From: STC-54 sp964504665
GTDB taxonomy: Bacteria > Patescibacteriota > Microgenomatia > Daviesbacterales > UBA10151
Direction of reading: 5' to 3'
Assembly (NCBI GenBank): GCA_964504665.1
Contig: CAZDEH010000026.1
Span: 1 to 13,698 of the forward strand
DNA: 13,698 nt
Under the pieces are notes generated by a model. That model did not search any database. It was not told where the DNA came from and saw only the letters and a program-made list of their open reading frames with translations. Shown here piece by piece: positions 5,330 through 11,854 of this stretch; the stretch's first letter is position 1; every line of letters begins with the position of its first letter. Position numbers and translations under genes: made by a program.

Positions 5330-7546
5330 ATGAATTTTTCTTCTGAAAACGAAATTAAAAAAGTTGGCAAACTTGCAAAAACGACAGAAAGATTACAAAA
5401 AGCAGGTTCTTTGTTTGAAAATGACAAATTGGTCAAAATCTCCCTAGCTGTATCCTTGGTGGTCCTTATTTTACTGACGAGTGGTGTGGTTTTATACCTG
5501 AAAAATAATGTAGTGCCTGGGCTTGCCCAAAATACAGGAGGAGAACCGCAATTCCAACAAACCAAACGCCCCGGCGAGATAACTGTAAAAGCCACTGGGT
5601 CAAAATACAAAACTGTTTCCCAAAAACCAACAAACGGTTGGTTTAAAACTGGACAAGACGCAGATATTATGCTTTCCGGAGTAGATTTTAACAATACAGG
5701 AGGAGCTCTCTCATTTCATCATCCCGGCGGTATTGCCACTAATGGAAAGAGGCTTTTGCTTGCCGATACATGGAATAACCGGATCTTGATATGGAATAAA
5801 TTACCGACCAATGGTAATACTCCTCCTGATCTTGTTTTAGGACAAAAAGATTTTACGAGTAACAATCCGGGAACAAGTCTTGAGGAGCTAAATTGGCCAA
5901 TCAGTGTTTCTGCCGCTCGCGACAAGGTGGTGGTAACCGATACCAACAACGCCCGAATTCTCATCTGGAATTCTTTCCCCACATCTAATGCCAAGGCGGC
6001 AGATTTTACCATTGAGACCAAAAACTCTCCCGGTGAGGAGCGCGGAATCTCTCTTATTTGGCCGTGGGGTGCTTGGACTGATGGAGAAAAACTGGCAATA
6101 ACCAGTACGCATGGTGCCGGAACTGTTTATCTTTGGAATACCTTTCCCCAAAATGGAGATCAAAAGCCAGATGTTATCTTAAGAGACAAGGATTTTGGCA
6201 CCCCGCGGACAATTACTTCAAACGGTAAATATTTGTTTGTTTCCGACCATAACGCTAAGGTTTCCGCTAAAGGGAAGTCTCAAGAAGGTGGCAGGGCAGC
6301 CACTTTTGTTTGGAAAAACTGGCCGTCTCAAGATGTGCCTCATGATTTTGTTATGAATGATTGGCAGTCCGGAGTATTTTTGCCTGATGGAAAACTGGCA
6401 ATGGTTGGACCTTTATCACCTTTAATGATTTGGAACAAACCGCCGGAAACAGAAAAAGACAAAGCCGATTTAACAATCGGGGTTGCCAATATGGGGTCTT
6501 TTACTACAGGCGCAGGGTATCAATTTGTAACAGGTGACAGTTCAGGCTTAGCTTTTGGTGATGATCGCATTTACATAGGTATGGGTAATGGAAATAAGGT
6601 TGTTGTTTACAATAAAATTCCAACTAGTCAAACTGACTTCCCAGATTTTGCCATTGGTAGCCCGGATATTAATACCAACACTCTGGAAACAAATTATATT
6701 GTGGCAAATCCGATAGTGGCAACAGATGGTAAAAGTTTAATTGCTACTTCTGATTTTGACCGTAAAATGTATGCTTGGAAAAATTTGCCGGATGAATCCG
6801 GAGCTTATCCTGATTTTGTCTATACATTTAACGACATCTGTCATGCGGTGGACAACTCTGTTTGGGACGGCAATTTGCTTATTGGTGGCAGAAAAACAAT
6901 CTGTTATTGGAAAAAGCTGCCTGTAAACGGTGAGATACCGGATAAAATTTTTAATGGTAAAATCGGCAGTGTGGAATTTGATAGCGTTAACGGACTGGCT
7001 CAAGATAATAAATATTTCTATCTTTCTGCTATAAAAGAAGATTTAAAAACAACCATGCTGTATGTTTGGGAAGGAGTACCTGACGAAGGTTCAGAACCAA
7101 AATTTTCCATCCCCATAGAGGATTTGGGGAGACTGGACAGCGATGGTAGGTATTTAGTGGGAATAGTTGCCCGCAAAGAAACCATTGGAGTATTGGAAAT
7201 TGACAAACTATCTGTCTCAAGCCAACTTGCCCTAGTTCCTGCGGATAAAATTAATCAAAATGCTCCCATAAGGTTCAATGGACCGGGAAGCGTGGTCACA
7301 AAGGACAACCACCTGATTGCTTCCGATGTCGGTTTCGGCAGGGTGATGGTCTGGACAAACATTTCAGATGCCTTAGCGGGAAAGTCTGCAGATATTGTTT
7401 TGGGCGAAGAAAACTTGCAGGACACAAAACAGGAAATTGGTAGGAATAAGCTCTTCTGGCCAGCATCACTTGCCTTTGACGGATCTTTCCTTTGGGTCGG
7501 TGAGACTAAATTCTCCAACCGGATTTTAAGATTCTCTATCCATTAA
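5330..7546 (+). CDS. Large membrane-anchored NHL-type beta-propeller protein
   Basis: 738 residues: a charged cytoplasmic segment (1-34), a transmembrane helix at about 37-57, a short Gln/Gly linker, then a repetitive outer domain (about 105-738). The repeat core is hhhWN-x-hP followed by PDhhhG, for example ILIWNKLPTNG-PPDLVLG at about 152, ILIWNSFP (210), VYLWNTFP (266), TFVWKNWP (325), LMIWNKPP (365), VVVYNKIP (425), MYAWKNLP (480), ICYWKKLP (524), LYVWEGVP (577) and VMVWTNIS (672). A weaker unit lies near 620. The chain ends in RILRFSI with no second half, while the domain begins at about 110 with ADIMLSGVDF, the missing half; this is the usual velcro closure. That gives about 12 blades, probably two six-bladed NHL propellers. 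The likely role is surface binding. It starts 18 nt after the previous gene and has no clear Shine-Dalgarno. Confidence 0.8.
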   Translation: MNFSSENEIKKVGKLAKTTERLQKAGSLFENDKLVKISLAVSLVVLILLTSGVVLYLKNNVVPGLAQNTGGEPQFQQTKRPGEITVKATGSKYKTVSQKPTNGWFKTGQDADIMLSGVDFNNTGGALSFHHPGGIATNGKRLLLADTWNNRILIWNKLPTNGNTPPDLVLGQKDFTSNNPGTSLEELNWPISVSAARDKVVVTDTNNARILIWNSFPTSNAKAADFTIETKNSPGEERGISLIWPWGAWTDGEKLAITSTHGAGTVYLWNTFPQNGDQKPDVILRDKDFGTPRTITSNGKYLFVSDHNAKVSAKGKSQEGGRAATFVWKNWPSQDVPHDFVMNDWQSGVFLPDGKLAMVGPLSPLMIWNKPPETEKDKADLTIGVANMGSFTTGAGYQFVTGDSSGLAFGDDRIYIGMGNGNKVVVYNKIPTSQTDFPDFAIGSPDINTNTLETNYIVANPIVATDGKSLIATSDFDRKMYAWKNLPDESGAYPDFVYTFNDICHAVDNSVWDGNLLIGGRKTICYWKKLPVNGEIPDKIFNGKIGSVEFDSVNGLAQDNKYFYLSAIKEDLKTTMLYVWEGVPDEGSEPKFSIPIEDLGRLDSDGRYLVGIVARKETIGVLEIDKLSVSSQLALVPADKINQNAPIRFNGPGSVVTKDNHLIASDVGFGRVMVWTNISDALAGKSADIVLGEENLQDTKQEIGRNKLFWPASLAFDGSFLWVGETKFSNRILRFSIH

Positions 7547-7558
7547 AGAATTTCAGCT

Positions 7559-7579
7559 ATGCATACCTATGCATTTTTT
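7559..7579 (+). terminator. Probable intrinsic terminator of the surface-protein operon
   Basis: A perfect inverted repeat, ATGCATA CC TATGCAT (7559-7574), is followed by a run of six T (7574-7579). The stem is short and AT-rich, so it would be weak, but it sits 13 nt after the stop of the last surface-protein gene. Confidence 0.5.
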
Positions 7580-7643
7580 AATCCAAATGTATAAGCAAAC
7601 TCGGAGTTTAGGCCGTCAGACAGGAATAATTTGATAAATTCCT
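7567..7643 (-). pseudogene. Gene fragment, copy 2 of the repeated C-terminal sequence
   Basis: On the minus strand this reads EFIKLFLSDGLNSEFAYTFG, then LKNA and TAG. By eye, 67 of 77 bases match 1184-1260, in the same orientation, with the frame and stop codon conserved. Upstream in its own sense (7644-7685) the similarity stops and the promoter region of the wHTH gene begins, so only the last 25 codons remain. The family is not recognised. Confidence 0.5.
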
Positions 7644-7666
7644 AAGTGGTAAACACCAGTCTAGTT

Positions 7667-7675
7667 TGATAGAAT
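7667..7675 (+). promoter_or_regulatory. Extended -10 promoter for the wHTH gene
   Basis: TGA followed by TAGAAT (7670-7675) is an extended -10 element with no good -35 hexamer upstream. The predicted start near 7682 is about 4 nt before the ATG at 7686, again implying an almost leaderless message. Confidence 0.45.
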
Positions 7676-7685
7676 TAGTGTTCTT

Positions 7686-8927
7686 ATGCAGGAAAACTTT
7701 TATAGTGCAGAAAGAGTCCAAGGGGGAATTAATAAAAACGTCAATAATAGATTTGGGGAAATTTTATGCTCTGTAGGTAATTCTGGACCTAAATGTGCTA
7801 CCCTTTGTTGCCTATCATTGGATAGACCGTTAAAACCTTATGATCTTTGGAAGAAGTTTAAGGGAGATACAGGTTGGGATGAGATAAATAGAAGTACTTT
7901 AGAAGGTTATTTGAAGTATGGAATGATTAGTGCAGGATTAGTAGCTGAAGATGATGCTGGTTTTAGGCTCACCGGTCTTGGAATTGTAGCTCAGGCATAT
8001 GCTAAGCATCAACTACAAGAATCAGTAGATTTTCCTTATCCACTTAATAAAATATTTGGGCACTCCAATACAAATACAAAAAATAGAACAAAGGCACCTG
8101 AAAATAGGGCGTTGATTTTAGAGCTATCAGCTTCAGGGCAAACTTTAAGATTAATAGATGTTGCCAGAGAATTAGGTATCTCACCCGGAGTAATTAGTAA
8201 TAATTTAAGATTTTTAACGGATATTAATTTAGGTAAAGAAGGAGAAAGGGTTGTTGCTTTAGTTGAATATGAATCGACTAATCCGGAAATTCCTGGTTTT
8301 GCTCAATATGTTCTTAAGGAAGGAGTAAGTCCAGCACAAGCTGAAACAGTAAATAAAAGAGCCTTGTTAACAAAAGCAGTAGCAGAAATGTTGTTTGAGT
8401 GCCAAGAATTAGATGCTGCTACGGCCTCGACTTTTCTGAAACAACAATTTCCTGAAGCAGGTTCAAGATATCTAAGAAATGCAGCATCGGTAATATTGTG
8501 TGGATTAGTGGAGCAATGTTATTGTGACCCGCTTCCATTTACAGGTGGAAAAAACCAATCGGAGTTAAAAATAACTGATTTAGGGAGAGAGGTTGTTAGA
8601 AGATTTGTTAAACCTTTAAGGATTTTACTAGCAGGGGAAGAAAATTTATTGAAAGAATGGCAAGAAATTCCATGGCAAGAATATGCTTATTCTACAATTA
8701 AAAAACATTATCAGGAATATACTCAAGCTACTAGCAAAAGGAAAGATGATGTTGTTATAGATGTTTTTAATACAGTTAAACGGTATCCAGGCATACGCCC
8801 ATGTGATGTTAGAAGAGAGTTGGGAATAACTACGGAGGAAGCTGCTATAAGAGAATTATTAAAAGAACCAGCAGCAATAAGAAAAAAACGTGATGGAAGA
8901 AAAGTTTTTCTTTATCCGATTGAGTAA
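7686..8927 (+). CDS. Multi-winged-helix DNA-binding protein (about four wHTH units)
   Basis: 413 residues with no membrane segment. Four regions each look like a helix-turn-helix or winged helix: about 37-100 (LDRPLKPYDLWKKFKG ... AGFRLTGLGIVAQAY), about 140-180 (LRLIDVARELGISPGVISNN, the clearest HTH), about 225-307 (DAATASTFLKQQFPE ... SELKITDLGREVVRRF) and about 355-411 (YPGIRPCDVRRELGITTEEA ... RDGRKVFLY wing). The repeated pattern of helix pair, recognition helix and KITDLG/FRLTGLG hairpin supports internal duplication. It is probably a transcription regulator or a nucleoid-type DNA binder; the target is unknown. It lies between the propeller operon and the lectin gene on the same strand, which makes either a plausible target. 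There is no ligand or enzyme domain. Confidence 0.7.
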   Translation: MQENFYSAERVQGGINKNVNNRFGEILCSVGNSGPKCATLCCLSLDRPLKPYDLWKKFKGDTGWDEINRSTLEGYLKYGMISAGLVAEDDAGFRLTGLGIVAQAYAKHQLQESVDFPYPLNKIFGHSNTNTKNRTKAPENRALILELSASGQTLRLIDVARELGISPGVISNNLRFLTDINLGKEGERVVALVEYESTNPEIPGFAQYVLKEGVSPAQAETVNKRALLTKAVAEMLFECQELDAATASTFLKQQFPEAGSRYLRNAASVILCGLVEQCYCDPLPFTGGKNQSELKITDLGREVVRRFVKPLRILLAGEENLLKEWQEIPWQEYAYSTIKKHYQEYTQATSKRKDDVVIDVFNTVKRYPGIRPCDVRRELGITTEEAAIRELLKEPAAIRKKRDGRKVFLYPIE

Positions 8928-8974
8928 CTACCTTTATTATCAGAAAGTATTGGTATATTCTTCTAAGCCAATTT

Positions 8975-8993
8975 AATCAAGCTAAGGTTGATT
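8975..8993. repeat. Inverted repeat in the wHTH-lectin intergenic region
   Basis: AATCAA (8975-8980) and TTGATT (8988-8993) form an inverted repeat with a 7-nt spacer, extendable to TTTAATCAA / TTGATTCAAA with a one-base bulge. No T-tract follows, so it is not an intrinsic terminator. It is a possible operator about 85 bp upstream of the lectin gene. Nothing else stands out in 8928-9040. Confidence 0.3.
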
Positions 8994-9042
8994 CAAATAG
9001 ACTGTTATTCGGCTCACATACATAAAACTTACTTAACTCTTC

Positions 9043-9070
9043 TTTAAATCTTATGTATTTATGACATTAT
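9043..9070 (+). promoter_or_regulatory. Candidate promoter of the lectin gene
   Basis: TTTAAA (9043-9048), a 16-nt spacer, then CATTAT (9065-9070) with an extended-10 TGA in front. The ATG at 9079 is 8 nt past the -10, so the message would again be leaderless. The hexamers are weaker than those of the gene at 1463. Confidence 0.35.
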
Positions 9071-9078
9071 AGAGTCAA

Positions 9079-9831
9079 ATGAATAGGATGTATTTATTGG
9101 TAGGAGTTATCCTTCTTTTAGTGGTAGGTGGTGCTTTAAATTTCTTTTCTGCTAGACCTTCTATAGTACCTGGAAAAACTAATAATACAAATCAGACTTT
9201 TGGACAACCAAATCAAACTACAAAGCAACAATCACCAAACGATATGAGCTTTTTTGTAACAAGCGTTAATCCCGGCCAAGGTGCTAATTTAAGTGGACTT
9301 TCTGGAGCAGATGCTTATTGTCAAAGTTTGGCAAACGCTGTTGGTGCAGGTGATCACGTATGGCGTGCGTATTTAAGCACCACCGCCAACAATAACTCTC
9401 CTGCTGTTAATGCCAGCGACAGAATCGGAACCGGCCCCTGGATGAATTTTAAAGGTGAAGTTATTGCCAATAATTTAGAGGAACTTCACAGTAATAACAA
9501 TATAAATAAACAAACAGCATTAAATGAAAAAGGTGAAATGGTAAGCGGTAGAGGAGATACTGTTAACCGCCATGATATTTTAACAGGCTCTACGCCGGAA
9601 GGTCGTGCATTTACAACTGGTGGTGATACAACCTGCAATAATTGGACTTCAAGCACAGAAGGATCAGCAATGCTAGGTCATCATGACAGGCTGGGTTTAA
9701 ATGATGATGCAGCCTCAAAATCCTGGAATTCATCTCACGCTTCAAGGGGGTGCAGCATGGAAAATCTTGTTTCAACCGGCGGAGCAGGTCTTTTCTATTG
9801 TTTTGCTGAAAATAACCAATTCATAAAATGA
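9079..9831 (+). CDS. Membrane-anchored or secreted endostatin/C-type-lectin-like protein
   Basis: 250 residues. A hydrophobic N-terminal segment (5-23; YLLVGVILLLVVGGALNFF), with no obvious signal-peptidase or lipobox site, probably acts as an anchor. An Asn/Gln/Thr-rich stalk (32-54; TNNTNQTFGQPNQTTKQQ) leads to the outer domain (56-245). That domain matches bacterial proteins of the collagenase NC10/endostatin-like lectin type: MSFFVTSVNPGQGANLSGL, GADAYCQSLA, WRAYLST, DRIGTGPWMNFKGEVIANNL, NRHDILTGS, CNNWTSS, GHHDR, SWNSSH and GGAGLFYCFA. Cysteines at 81, 186, 225 and 241 are placed for two disulfides (1-4 and 2-3, as in C-type-lectin folds), which fits an exported location. It shares its build with the propeller proteins upstream but is a separate transcription unit. 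Glycan binding is inferred from the fold, not shown. Confidence 0.8.
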   Translation: MNRMYLLVGVILLLVVGGALNFFSARPSIVPGKTNNTNQTFGQPNQTTKQQSPNDMSFFVTSVNPGQGANLSGLSGADAYCQSLANAVGAGDHVWRAYLSTTANNNSPAVNASDRIGTGPWMNFKGEVIANNLEELHSNNNINKQTALNEKGEMVSGRGDTVNRHDILTGSTPEGRAFTTGGDTTCNNWTSSTEGSAMLGHHDRLGLNDDAASKSWNSSHASRGCSMENLVSTGGAGLFYCFAENNQFIK

Positions 9832-9870
9832 TTTTAACAGAATAAGATAAATTTATTACTATATTGAAAG

Positions 9871-9899
9871 TCTGAGGATTACGAGCCTCTGAGTTTTTT
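9871..9899 (+). terminator. Intrinsic terminator of the lectin gene, lying inside the GNAT coding end
   Basis: The stem TCTGAGG (9871-9877) / CCTCTGA (9886-9892) has six pairs and one T-T mismatch around an 8-nt loop, then G and TTTTTT (9894-9899). It lies 40 nt beyond the lectin stop and overlaps the last codons and stop of the convergent GNAT gene. Confidence 0.6.
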
Positions 9900-10316
9900 A
9901 ATAGCTTTTTGAAGTAATCGTACATTTGGGCAAACAGTAGTATTAAAATTATACCAACCAGGATAATCAGGCATGGGTTCCCACCCATTCCTCTCATAAA
10001 TTTTTCTTGCAGGATGACTATCAGAGATTTGGTTTAAGAGTAACCCAAATAGATTATTGCTTTGCAGATAACCATTAAAGGATTTTAATAGTCTGGTAGC
10101 AAATCCTGATTGACGATAAGGTTCTGGTATGTACAATAATTCTAGATAACAATGTGGACGAGGGTTGGATAAGAGAGAGAAGCGCAAAGTTCCTAGATAA
10201 GCCCAAGGACATTCAAGTGCCAAAAGATGATCAGATCTATCATTTCGAAATATTCTTCCTTCTGGGTGTTTTCCAGGAGGATAATAATGTATTTCTGCTG
10301 AAAGCTCTGATGTCAT
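9879..10316 (-). CDS. GNAT-family N-acetyltransferase
   Basis: 145 residues from the ATG at 10316. It transfers an acetyl group from acetyl-CoA to an amine; the substrate is unknown. The acetyl-CoA binding loop region is LELLYIPEPYRQSGFATRLL (the Q/R-x-x-G-x-G/A type, here RQSGFA), and the family's C-terminal signature follows in HPARKIYERNGWEPMPDYPGW. The reading frame stays open upstream to a TTG at 10352, but that TTG is the -35 hexamer of an excellent promoter, and the extra residues would be an odd hydrophobic stretch (LLVLVFYIILF). ATG 10316 lies 7 nt after the -10, exactly at the expected transcription start. It is probably soluble, convergent with the lectin gene and divergent from the kinase-like gene. 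Confidence 0.8.
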   Translation of the reverse strand: MTSELSAEIHYYPPGKHPEGRIFRNDRSDHLLALECPWAYLGTLRFSLLSNPRPHCYLELLYIPEPYRQSGFATRLLKSFNGYLQSNNLFGLLLNQISDSHPARKIYERNGWEPMPDYPGWYNFNTTVCPNVRLLQKAIKKLRGS

Positions 10317-10323
10317 AAATAAT

Positions 10324-10352
10324 ATTATATAAAAAACCAAAACTAATAACAA
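10324..10352 (-). promoter_or_regulatory. Consensus promoter of the GNAT gene (leaderless)
   Basis: On the minus strand TTGTTA (10352-10347), a 17-nt spacer, and a perfect TATAAT (10329-10324) are followed 7 nt later by ATG. This is the cleanest promoter in the window, and it predicts transcription starting at the A of the start codon. Confidence 0.75.
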
Positions 10353-10376
10353 CCTATAGTTATAAAATGTGTGATA

Positions 10377-10405
10377 TTTACATAAACTCTGTAAAGTTAT
10401 ACAAT
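10377..10405 (+). promoter_or_regulatory. Promoter of the kinase-like/DUF192 pair
   Basis: TTTACA (10377-10382), a 17-nt spacer, then TACAAT (10400-10405), each hexamer one mismatch from consensus. The start near 10412 would give a leader of about 9 nt before the ATG at 10421, with no Shine-Dalgarno. It is divergent from the GNAT promoter. Confidence 0.6.
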
Positions 10406-10420
10406 TAATTAGTAAGCAGA

Positions 10421-11095
10421 ATGAAAATCTTCAAAATTATTAATAAGAATCTGCAATCTTCTATAAATTTTGACTTCATGCGTAAAAAAGATGATCCTCA
10501 AGTTTTACCAATCATCACAATATCCCGGGAAAAAGGTTCAGGAGGAATAATTATTGCTCAGAAGTTAGCAAAAAAACTCGGTAAAAAATGGGATTATTAC
10601 CATAAAGATATTGTAGAAAAAATTGCTGAGGAATCAAATATCTCGACTGAAAAGATATCGGAGATTGAAGATAAGGCAACTTCTTATCTACAGGATGTTT
10701 TTGAAAGTTGGATTGGAAAGGATTATTTTAGTCTTGATTCTTATCATAGGACACTGCTTAAAATTCTTTGTGATATCGGGAGTCAGGGTTATGCCATTAT
10801 TGTTGGAAGGGGAGCAAATTTTATCTTTAAAGATGCTTTAAAGATCAGGATCATTTCTGAAAACGAACAAAGAATAAAATGGTTAATGGAATATGAAAAT
10901 ATGACCAGGAAAGAAGCTAAGAAAGACGCAGAAGAGACTGAGCGCGAAAGCCAAAAATTTATTTCCAGTCTTTATAATAAAGATATAACAGATCCGGCTA
11001 ATTTTGATTTAGTCATTAAAACAAGTGAACAGCTCTCCTTACAGGAAGCAACAGATATTATTGCCAGGCTAGCTAAAAAAAGATTTAAACTCTAA
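10421..11095 (+). CDS. Cytidylate kinase-like family protein
   Basis: 224 residues. The family resembles CMP kinase and is thought to phosphorylate a nucleotide or other small substrate with ATP; the true substrate is generally unknown. The nucleotide-binding loop region is ITISREKGSGGIIIAQKLAKKLG (residues 32-54), the family's variant of the P-loop. The second hallmark, YAIIVGRGANFI (124-135), and the late motif NFDLVIKTSEQLSL (194-207) are both present, as is an Arg-rich lid-like helix (RKEAKKDAEETERESQKF). An internal Met at residue 20 is a possible alternative start, but the promoter spacing favours 10421. The protein is probably cytoplasmic. The next gene starts 9 nt after its stop, so the two are likely co-transcribed. 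Confidence 0.8.
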   Translation: MKIFKIINKNLQSSINFDFMRKKDDPQVLPIITISREKGSGGIIIAQKLAKKLGKKWDYYHKDIVEKIAEESNISTEKISEIEDKATSYLQDVFESWIGKDYFSLDSYHRTLLKILCDIGSQGYAIIVGRGANFIFKDALKIRIISENEQRIKWLMEYENMTRKEAKKDAEETERESQKFISSLYNKDITDPANFDLVIKTSEQLSLQEATDIIARLAKKRFKL

Positions 11096-11104
11096 GATTA
11101 AGAA

Positions 11105-11473
11105 GTGATCCTTAAAAATTTGTCTCAAAGTACTGTTTTAAATTGTGAGTGTAAAATTGTCACATCAATAGTTGATTCTTTGTTTGGACTTTTAAAGAAA
11201 GATAATCATGCACTACTATTAAAGACCAGATTTGGTATTCACACATTTGGCTTATCTAATAATATAGATGTAATAATTTTAAATTCTACCTGGAAAGTGG
11301 TTAAACTAAAGCAAAATATCCACCCAAATAGGATATTTTTTTGGAACCCAAAATTTAGTTTAGTGCTGGAATTACCTTACGGATCAATTAAAAAAAGCAA
11401 CACCAAGCTTGGAGATCAAATAACTCATCTAACTAAAAAGTCCTCCCGCCAAGCAGAAGGACTAAATAGTTAA
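11105..11473 (+). CDS. DUF192 family protein
   Basis: 122 residues from a GTG start 9 nt after the kinase-like gene. The DUF192 pattern is visible: a GLLKKDNHALLL segment standing in for the family's RGLM...ALLL region (28-39), GIHTFGLSNNIDVIILN (residues 44-60, the conserved IHT-x-x-M/L-x-x-x-IDVhhLD stretch), then WKVVKL, VLELPYGSIKKSN (about 88-100) and LGDQI. Here Asn replaces the usual Asp after the IDVhhL strand. There is no signal peptide, so unlike many secreted members it should be cytoplasmic. Function in the family is not established. The last codons (SSRQAEGLNS) coincide with the hairpin that serves as the terminator of the opposite-strand RRM gene, which may constrain this C-terminal tail. 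Confidence 0.7.
   Translation: MILKNLSQSTVLNCECKIVTSIVDSLFGLLKKDNHALLLKTRFGIHTFGLSNNIDVIILNSTWKVVKLKQNIHPNRIFFWNPKFSLVLELPYGSIKKSNTKLGDQITHLTKKSSRQAEGLNS
11434..11463 (-). terminator. Strong intrinsic terminator of the RRM gene, inside the DUF192 coding end
   Basis: On the minus strand AGTCCT...AGGACT closes an 11-bp stem (11463-11439, with two T-G wobbles inside and a 3-nt loop), followed by a T-run at 11439-11435. It lies 34 nt past the RRM stop. On the plus strand no T-tract follows, so it works in one direction only. Confidence 0.75.
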
Positions 11474-11496
11474 CTTCTTAAATAAAGTTTAAAAGA

Positions 11497-11838
11497 TTAT
11501 CTGCGTCCACCACCGCGTTTATTATCATAACCGCCGCCTCTTTGTTGATAACCACCGTTATCTCTACGGAAATTATCTTGGTGAGGTCTCTCTTCTCTTG
11601 GTTTAGCTACAGATACTGCTAGTGCCCGTCCGTTCATGTCAGATCCGTTTAAATCTTGAATTGCTTTATTAGCTTCGTCATCGTTTTGCATTTCTACAAA
11701 ACCAAAACCTCTTGATTGTCCAGTAAACTTATCCATTACAACAGTTGCGGATAAAACCTGCCCGAATGATTCGAACATGCTTTGTAATTCCTGGCTGGTT
11801 GTACTATAAGGTAAACTACCTACGAATATCTTTGTCAT
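11497..11838 (-). CDS. RRM-domain RNA-binding protein with a Gly/Arg-rich tail
   Basis: 113 residues. A single RNA-recognition motif fills residues 2-80: RNP2 KIFVGSLPY (3-11) and RNP1 RGFGFVEM (43-50), with the aromatic residues that stack on RNA bases intact. The tail (81-113) is rich in Arg, Gly, Asn and Gln (GGYQQRGGGYDNKRGGGRR), an RGG-like extension that usually adds non-specific RNA affinity. Small bacterial RRM proteins of this type are known from cyanobacteria, where many are cold-inducible, and they also occur in uncultivated lineages. Unlike most genes here it has a clear Shine-Dalgarno (AGGTGG at 11854-11849) and a long leader of about 128 nt, suggesting post-transcriptional control. 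It is a single gene with its own promoter and terminator. Confidence 0.9.
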   Translation of the reverse strand: MTKIFVGSLPYSTTSQELQSMFESFGQVLSATVVMDKFTGQSRGFGFVEMQNDDEANKAIQDLNGSDMNGRALAVSVAKPREERPHQDNFRRDNGGYQQRGGGYDNKRGGGRR

Positions 11839-11848
11839 ATTAATATCA

Positions 11849-11854
11849 CCACCT
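11849..11854 (-). promoter_or_regulatory. Shine-Dalgarno of the RRM gene
   Basis: On the minus strand AGGTGG lies 10 nt before the ATG at 11838, within AAAGGTGGTGAT. It is unusual in this window, where most promoter-proximal genes have no leader. Confidence 0.65.

Noticed and set aside
5323..7518. Several open frames antisense to the large propeller gene, and short plus-strand frames within it
   Set aside because: The propeller frame has regular repeats and a membrane anchor; the others lack start signals and any family features.
10317..10352. Longer GNAT start at TTG 10352, which would give a hydrophobic N terminus or signal peptide
   Set aside because: The TTG is the -35 hexamer of a consensus promoter whose -10 lies inside the extension; transcription would begin at the ATG at 10316.
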